Below are positions 6,312 through 10,569 of a DNA stretch of 10,569 nucleotides, one piece after another. The DNA lies in contig QQSG01000093.1 in assembly GCA_003602665.1 (NCBI GenBank), forward strand, positions 5,763-16,331, read 5' to 3'. The position numbers and the translations under genes were made by a program. The first letter of the stretch is position 1. Every line of letters begins with the position of its first letter. The notes below the pieces were generated by a model. The model was not told the DNA's origin. It saw only the letters and a list, made by a program, of their open reading frames with translations, and did not search any database. Origin of the DNA: Candidatus Poseidoniales archaeon. Its GTDB lineage: Archaea; Thermoplasmatota; Poseidoniia; Poseidoniales; Poseidoniaceae.

Positions 6312-7466
6312 TTAAGCAAGGATGTTCAACATTCGCTCAAGAGCTAGAAGCGAACCTTCTTGCACGTCTTTTGAAACACGAATTTGATTGTGGATTTCTC
6401 CATCAACCAATCGTTCGAGCAAGTCCATGAGATACGCTGGGTGAATCATGTACATCGTTGAGCATGGACAAATCTCGGGATCAAGACATTCTATGTGCTT
6501 GTCAGGATGTTGGTCAGCTAAGCGAGCAACCATGTTAATCTCCGTCCCAATAGCCACTTTAGCACCTTCTTCAAGCCCTGCTACATAGTTCAAAATGTAT
6601 TGAGTCGAACCGTTAGCGTCTGCAACTTCGACGGTTTCTTTTGGACATTCAGGATGCACGACAACAACACCATCGGGATGACGTTGACGGAAATCTGCAA
6701 TTTGAGATGGCTTGAATCGCTTATGGACTGAACAAAATCCATGCCAAAGAATAATTCGAGCCGTTGCCAAGTCAGAACTTGCACCTATACCAGGCGTCCA
6801 TGTTGGCATCTGAGATTCCTCGATACCCATTGAAATGCCAGTGTTTCGACCAAGATGTTGATCCGGGAAAAACAGGACTGCTCCCTCCGGTCCTGCCCGC
6901 TCAAACGCCCATTCCAGAACGCCAGTAGCGTTTGATGAAGTGCATACTACGCCTCCATGACGGCCAACAAAATCCTTCAAGTCTGCACTGCTGTTCATGT
7001 AAGTTACAGGAACGAGATAAGATTCACCTTCTTCTGCAACAGATGCTGGATTCTCACGGTGGATTGGGTCTTTCAAATCTGTAGAAGATAGCATTTCATC
7101 CCACGCTTGTTCAACATCAACAAGTGTAGCCATGTCGGCCATTGAACAACCAGCACGTATGTTTGGAAGCATGACAACTTGATCAGAGGATGTCAGTATG
7201 TCTGCAGATTCGGCCATGAAATGGACCCCACAGAAAATGATGTACTTCGCATCTGAATCTGCTGCTTTTTGACTAAGCATGAAGGAATCTCCAAGGAAGT
7301 CAGCATGCATAACAATGCTGTCTCTTTGGTAATGATGTCCAAGGATTAACAGGTCATCACCCAACGCTTTCTTCAGTTCAGCAATCCTTTCAGCAATTGC
7401 TTGATCTTCAGGAGACATCGAGGTTGAAGAGAAGTCAACTGCGCACATAGCCAAGGAAATCGACAT
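6312..7466 (-). CDS. nadA: Quinolinate synthase NadA
   Basis: NadA condenses iminoaspartate with dihydroxyacetone phosphate to quinolinate in de novo NAD synthesis, using an oxygen-sensitive [4Fe-4S] cluster. I start it at the ATG at 7466 (384 residues): it has GGAGAGG nine bases upstream, whereas an upstream in-frame ATG at 7562 would overlap the bud32 start and add residues that look non-conserved. Seen in the product: ILGHHYQRDSI (41-51), FLGDSF (57-62), FCGVHFMAESADIL (78-91), GCSMADM (106-112), CTSSNA (175-180), PDQHLGRNTG (201-210), WHGFCSVH (241-248), HPECP (271-275) and CPCSTM (333-338). By comparison with the E. coli enzyme the cluster cysteines should be C107, C245 and C335. The segment between C107 and C245 is longer than in short NadA proteins, as in Bacillus-type enzymes. 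nadB and nadC are not in the window. Confidence 0.95.
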   Translation of the reverse strand: MSISLAMCAVDFSSTSMSPEDQAIAERIAELKKALGDDLLILGHHYQRDSIVMHADFLGDSFMLSQKAADSDAKYIIFCGVHFMAESADILTSSDQVVMLPNIRAGCSMADMATLVDVEQAWDEMLSSTDLKDPIHRENPASVAEEGESYLVPVTYMNSSADLKDFVGRHGGVVCTSSNATGVLEWAFERAGPEGAVLFFPDQHLGRNTGISMGIEESQMPTWTPGIGASSDLATARIILWHGFCSVHKRFKPSQIADFRQRHPDGVVVVHPECPKETVEVADANGSTQYILNYVAGLEEGAKVAIGTEINMVARLADQHPDKHIECLDPEICPCSTMYMIHPAYLMDLLERLVDGEIHNQIRVSKDVQEGSLLALERMLNILA

Positions 7467-7475
7467 GGTGTTCAA

Positions 7476-7482
7476 CCTCTCC
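7476..7482 (-). promoter_or_regulatory. Shine-Dalgarno site that sets the nadA start
   Basis: GGAGAGG on the minus strand, nine bases before the ATG at 7466, favours this start over the longer reading frame from 7562. Confidence 0.65.
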
Positions 7483-7520
7483 ACTCCGCTGAATGCTTTG
7501 AACCCTATGCAAACGCTGAA

Positions 7521-7532
7521 CTTATCATAACG
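7521..7532. promoter_or_regulatory. TATA-like element, possibly shared by bud32 and nadA
   Basis: CTTATCATAACG reads as a TATA-like box on the plus strand, centred about 26 bases before the bud32 ATG. That is the distance expected if transcription begins at or next to the start codon, and bud32 has no Shine-Dalgarno. On the minus strand the same bases read CGTTATGATAAG and would place a start near 7500, leaving a nadA leader of about 30 bases that includes its Shine-Dalgarno. Use in both directions is an inference. Confidence 0.45.
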
Positions 7533-7551
7533 AGCGGTTTCGGACAGAGTA

Positions 7552-8235
7552 ATGGTCTTCATTGACGAACAGCGACTTCACCTCGGAGCAGAGGCAGAAG
7601 TATGGCGTGGTTCATGGATGGGCCAATCGGCAATTCGCAAACAACGACGAAACCGAAGATGGAGACATCCTGATCTCGATGATAGACTTGGGCGAAGAAG
7701 AATGATCGCTGAAGCAAGATTGTTAGTTCGATTATATCGCAGTGGATTGAATGTCCCCTTGCTGCTTGATTGTGATATCTTTGACCAACAATTGGTCATG
7801 AGTCATATCCAAGGTAAACCATTGATTGAAATTCTCAATGATACCTCAGTATCAGATGAAGCGGTCCTAGATATTTTGAAGAACACTGGCCAGAGTATAC
7901 GTATGCTTCATCGACAAGCTGTCGTCCATGGTGATCTATCGACAAATAACATCATAATAACTCCTGAAAATGAAGCAGTGCTCATTGATTTTGGGCTTGC
8001 TCGAATCGAATATGAAACGGAATTATTCGGAATAGATCTTCATGTTCTTTTTGAAATTCTTGGTGCTTCCCACCCACACAGGAAGGATGCTATTGATGCT
8101 GTCATTGAAGGATATACTGCTTGTGAAAACACTCACGGTCCAGCAGAAAATACACCTGGCGGTCAACCTGTTGGTATGCAAGACGTGCTCGATCGTTTCA
8201 ACCTCATTCGGACTCGTGTCCGATATCATGGTTGA
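7552..8235 (+). CDS. bud32: Bud32 (PRPK-type) KEOPS complex kinase/ATPase
   Basis: Bud32 is the small atypical kinase of the KEOPS complex, which with Kae1, Cgi121 and Pcc1 makes the t6A37 modification of ANN-decoding tRNAs. The 227-residue product shows the family hallmarks: a short glycine loop region (GAEAEVWRG, 12-20), the ATP-binding Lys K30, a basic stretch ending in RWRHPDLD (36-43), the alpha-C Glu E54 in AEARLL, the catalytic loop VHGDLSTNN (125-133) with D128 and N133, and DFGLA (146-150) in place of DFG. In many euryarchaea Bud32 is fused to Kae1; here it stands alone. The usual C-terminal basic tail is short (RTRVRYHG). The ATG has no Shine-Dalgarno but has a TATA-like box at about -26. 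The last 32 bases overlap the end of the convergent PAP2-fusion gene. Confidence 0.95.
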   Translation: MVFIDEQRLHLGAEAEVWRGSWMGQSAIRKQRRNRRWRHPDLDDRLGRRRMIAEARLLVRLYRSGLNVPLLLDCDIFDQQLVMSHIQGKPLIEILNDTSVSDEAVLDILKNTGQSIRMLHRQAVVHGDLSTNNIIITPENEAVLIDFGLARIEYETELFGIDLHVLFEILGASHPHRKDAIDAVIEGYTACENTHGPAENTPGGQPVGMQDVLDRFNLIRTRVRYHG

Positions 8236-10300
8236 GCAATCCCTTCTTGTCTTCATCCTGACGCTGAATGATGAAGACGAATGTCAATACAATGAGAAGC
8301 ATTACTGCAAATTGTAACACTACGCTGGAATATGTAGCAAGATCAGTACCACGAGTGAGCACCTTTACAACAAGTTCACCATCATCGCCTTCTTCAAGAT
8401 AAACGACACCTTCCTCAACGACGATTGGTGCGTATTGATTGATGCTGTCAGAAGTCAACTGCTCACTAATTTTCGTTTCGAGATTGTATTGATGTATTTC
8501 CCAATCGAGGTACTGATCGAGTTGATTTGTAGGATCGAGATGATCTCGTCCTTCCCAAACAAGATATTCATAGCCCATTGAAATATTGTTAATCGGGAAT
8601 TTCGCATCGAAAGGCATCGATTGCTGGACGGTCCCACGGTCGTATAGAACAAGACGATTTATGGCAGAAACATTGACGATTGTAGCAATGTAGTTTTCAT
8701 TGAATGCTACGTCAGTAATGGAAGCATTTTGATAATCAACAAACAAGCCCCAGTCCTCCAACTTGAGGTCTTGTTCCTCACTTGATGTTGCATTCATGAC
8801 GATGTTTTGCGTACCTGAGATTCCGATTGTTCCAATATGAACAGTTGTGGGCATTTCCTTGGAAATCATCACAAGTTCGTTTCCTTGTACTGAAATCATG
8901 TCTATGGTTTGACCTTCTGGAAGCATGGGTAGAATGATGTCTTGACCCTTGGAGTTAACAGCCTTCATTTGGTCATTTGATGTGTAAACAATAACGGTTT
9001 CACCTTGTAAATCGGTCAACTCCAACCCATTCACTCCGGTTTGATTTACCACAACAAGAGTTTGCGTCGGTTTGTTTAGATCAATCAGCATAATTTCTGA
9101 GCTGTTGGCCATCACCAAGAAATTCTCTTTCAGGGCGTACAAAGAGTCAACATCCATCGTAGGCTGAATTACATCGATTGCTTCATCCGAGGCTGATGAA
9201 AGATTGTGAACAAGAACAACGGCAACACCAGATTGATTGTCCAGTGTTGCAAGCCATCCATCAGAAGCGACTGCTCCTTGAGCGGATTGTACTCCTTCTG
9301 CTGGTAAGTCCTTGTTCGTTAGATCCCATGTAATCACACCAGCAGTGAGTATGAGTACAATCATAATCATGGCTCCTGTTTCTTTGCTTGTTGGCTTTAG
9401 CAACTTTTGGGTGAATTTTTTTCCACGGTTGAAAATGAAGGTTAGCGAATGAATTGGCCGTGTTAGAATCGTTGCTAGACGGCTGTTGATGGTTCGTTCG
9501 TCCAAAACATTCCAAACAGCCGAATTTGTTTTGTCGACCATTCTTACGGTTAATGCACCAATCATCATTCCACCAATGATATCAGAGAACCAATGAATAC
9601 CGAGGTACACAATAGAAAATGCAGTCATGATGATGTAAATTAGCGTCATGTTTTGGAAACGCTTCCACCGGCCATCATGATCGTGTTTCCTGAAGGTAAG
9701 CCAAATTGAGAACGGTACAGCGATGTGGAGAGAAGGCATACAATTTGAGAATGCATCAATTCTTCTGAACCATGTTTCAATCTCAGGATTCAAAGTGTAT
9801 GCAATAGCATCCATATCCTCAATGTAAAATCCAGTAACTCGAACATTGAAGAAGAGATAAAATGGAATCGCTAAAATGTAAACCCACGCGATGCAGAGGG
9901 CAATTCTATCGGCCATCCATCGATCATCAAAATAAGCAACATAGAAGATAGATGCATAGGTAATGAACATAAATCCAGCGATGTAGAAATGTGTCATTAC
10001 ACTGTCAAGCCAATCTGATCGAAATGTCTCCTGAACCCATACAACAAGATCACCCTCAATTGCATAGATATAAGGCGTCATGTCAATTCCAGTCCGAGCC
10101 ATGAAGATTCGATCTATTTGGTCGAGGAAATCCTTGGCATTGTAGATTGAGAGAGCCAGAAGAAGATGCAACCAATAACGGCGGATGAAATCAACAAAAC
10201 CTTTCAAGGTCATGTTGGCCCATGGTGGCTTGAAGTACGGCATTGCAAAGACACCAACTGCCAATGCACTGATGAGCCAAGTAAGATAGACACCATCCAT
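8204..10300 (-). CDS. PAP2-family membrane phosphatase/phosphotransferase fused to a large beta-rich extracytoplasmic domain
   Basis: The 698-residue protein has two parts. The N-terminal part (1-255) is a multi-helix membrane domain with PAP2 signatures: CMPSLH (187-192, H192) and YLGIHWFSD (232-240, H236 and D240), the catalytic His pair and Asp. The Arg usual six residues before the second His is I230, as in the PAP2_3/Aur1-like branch rather than classical PAP2. Helices appear near 3-21, 42-53, 100-124, 132-152, 190-203, 218-235 and 239-252. After a basic cytoplasmic-looking loop (290-308) come another helix (309-326), about 330 residues rich in short beta strands that look like propeller blades (330-657), a last helix (658-679) and a charged tail. 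The beta part carries eight N-x-S/T sequons, so it is probably outside the cell. AAGGAGGT lies six bases before the ATG. Lipid-phosphate chemistry at the outer membrane face is likely; the substrate is unknown. Confidence 0.8.
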   Translation of the reverse strand: MDGVYLTWLISALAVGVFAMPYFKPPWANMTLKGFVDFIRRYWLHLLLALSIYNAKDFLDQIDRIFMARTGIDMTPYIYAIEGDLVVWVQETFRSDWLDSVMTHFYIAGFMFITYASIFYVAYFDDRWMADRIALCIAWVYILAIPFYLFFNVRVTGFYIEDMDAIAYTLNPEIETWFRRIDAFSNCMPSLHIAVPFSIWLTFRKHDHDGRWKRFQNMTLIYIIMTAFSIVYLGIHWFSDIIGGMMIGALTVRMVDKTNSAVWNVLDERTINSRLATILTRPIHSLTFIFNRGKKFTQKLLKPTSKETGAMIMIVLILTAGVITWDLTNKDLPAEGVQSAQGAVASDGWLATLDNQSGVAVVLVHNLSSASDEAIDVIQPTMDVDSLYALKENFLVMANSSEIMLIDLNKPTQTLVVVNQTGVNGLELTDLQGETVIVYTSNDQMKAVNSKGQDIILPMLPEGQTIDMISVQGNELVMISKEMPTTVHIGTIGISGTQNIVMNATSSEEQDLKLEDWGLFVDYQNASITDVAFNENYIATIVNVSAINRLVLYDRGTVQQSMPFDAKFPINNISMGYEYLVWEGRDHLDPTNQLDQYLDWEIHQYNLETKISEQLTSDSINQYAPIVVEEGVVYLEEGDDGELVVKVLTRGTDLATYSSVVLQFAVMLLIVLTFVFIIQRQDEDKKGLLNHDIGHESE

Positions 10301-10306
10301 GAATAG

Positions 10307-10314
10307 ACCTCCTT
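10307..10314 (-). promoter_or_regulatory. Strong Shine-Dalgarno site of the PAP2-fusion gene
   Basis: AAGGAGGT on the minus strand, six bases before the ATG at 10300, is the best-placed Shine-Dalgarno in the window and fixes the start of the 698-residue protein. Confidence 0.75.
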
Positions 10315-10366
10315 ATTCAAGTGCTGGAGCCTTGCATTCAAGAAACCTGCACCTGCTTTAGGCTTG

Positions 10367-10371
10367 AAAAA
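10367..10371 (-). terminator. Possible T-tract terminator after the DUF971 gene
   Basis: Five consecutive T residues on the minus strand begin seven bases after the stop of the DUF971 gene, without a clear hairpin. Archaeal RNA polymerase can stop at such tracts, but five T is short and the downstream PAP2-fusion gene may instead be co-transcribed. Confidence 0.2.
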
Positions 10372-10377
10372 GGCAAA

Positions 10378-10569
10378 TCACCATGCTCCGTGAACGTAGG
10401 GTCGTCCACGATCGGGATCGTTACGATGAGCAAGATCCCAAATTCTTTCAAATCGATAAATACCACTCGAGCATCCAGTGGCCCATTCAAACGATAATGC
10501 ATAATTTCCAACAGTTTGGACTGTTGGTTTTTGTTGAGGGTATGCTTCAACAGTGCGGCGCAATTGCAT
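10378..10569 (-). CDS. DUF971 (GBBH-like N-terminal) domain protein, C-terminal part only
   Basis: The gene runs off the right edge; 63 residues and the TGA are visible, and the Met at the edge need not be the true start. The visible part contains VGNYALSFEWATGCSSGIYRF followed by ERIWDLA; I quote it in two pieces (VGNYALSFEW at 20-29, GIYRFERIWDLA at 36-47). This matches the end of the DUF971 domain (Pfam PF06155), whose typical ending is VGnYAl..W.DGH.sGIY.w..Lr, with Cys-Ser in place of the common His-Asp/Ser. Small free-standing members and fusions to Mrp/ApbC-type P-loop proteins or gamma-butyrobetaine hydroxylase are known, and a role in iron-sulfur metabolism has been suggested from these links. 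The tail after the domain, ending PYVHGAW, is short, so this copy ends with the domain. It lies 77 bp upstream of the PAP2-fusion gene on the same strand. Confidence 0.75.
   Translation of the reverse strand: MQLRRTVEAYPQQKPTVQTVGNYALSFEWATGCSSGIYRFERIWDLAHRNDPDRGRPYVHGAW

Noticed and set aside
7467..7562. N-terminal extension of NadA from an in-frame ATG at 7562 (32 extra residues)
   Set aside because: It would overlap the divergent bud32 start and swallow the promoter spacer. The extra residues look non-conserved, while the ATG at 7466 has a well-placed GGAGAGG.
10338..10550. 70-codon minus-strand frame overlapping the DUF971 fragment
   Set aside because: The DUF971 motif VGNYAL...GIY is in the other frame, which reaches the window edge.
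1..10569. tRNA, rRNA, CRISPR array, insertion sequence or phage genes
   Set aside because: Looked for on both strands; genes are packed almost end to end, and no transposase, terminal repeat, spaced repeat array or cloverleaf was found.

Overview
The window most resembles the genome of an uncultivated planktonic euryarchaeon, probably of the Marine Group II (Poseidoniales) type. The case rests on a free-standing Bud32 kinase (an archaeal/eukaryotic KEOPS subunit), an archaeal mix of Shine-Dalgarno-led and apparently leaderless starts, moderately AT-rich DNA, very tight gene packing, and large acidic membrane proteins with many N-glycosylation sequons. The domain-level call (Archaea) is fairly safe. 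The clade is an inference from gene style, not from a search.

Layout. Positions 1-2191 (minus strand) hold a two-gene ABC-2 type exporter: an ATPase and, 2 bp downstream, a multi-spanning permease that runs off the left edge. Divergent from it is a crotonase-family enoyl-CoA hydratase (2286-3128). It meets, tail to tail with no spacer, a minus-strand cluster read from 5396 down to 3129: an XTP/dITP pyrophosphatase, an unrecognised two-helix membrane-anchored protein, and a CPBP intramembrane protease. Divergent from that cluster are a FluC/CrcB fluoride channel and a small ferritin/bacterioferritin-like protein (5457-6311). The latter abuts quinolinate synthase NadA (minus) with zero spacing. 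NadA and Bud32 are divergent from an 85-bp gap carrying a TATA-like element readable on both strands. Bud32 overlaps by 32 bp the end of a long minus-strand gene (8204-10300) that joins a PAP2-type lipid phosphatase/phosphotransferase membrane domain to a large sequon-rich, probably extracytoplasmic beta-rich domain. The window ends in the C-terminal part of a DUF971 (GBBH-like N-terminal) domain protein.

How the genes fit together. Most are housekeeping: NAD synthesis (NadA), nucleotide-pool cleaning (XTP pyrophosphatase), tRNA t6A modification (Bud32), acyl-CoA metabolism (crotonase), fluoride resistance (FluC), and iron or oxidative-stress handling (ferritin-like). Four entries concern the membrane or cell surface: the ABC exporter, the CPBP protease, the two-helix protein and the PAP2 fusion. 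I saw no mobile element, CRISPR array, rRNA or tRNA gene. No stretch over 300 bases lacks a gene. The least ordinary items are the PAP2-ectodomain fusion, the ferritin-like protein with altered metal ligands, and the unrecognised membrane protein between the pyrophosphatase and the CPBP protease.
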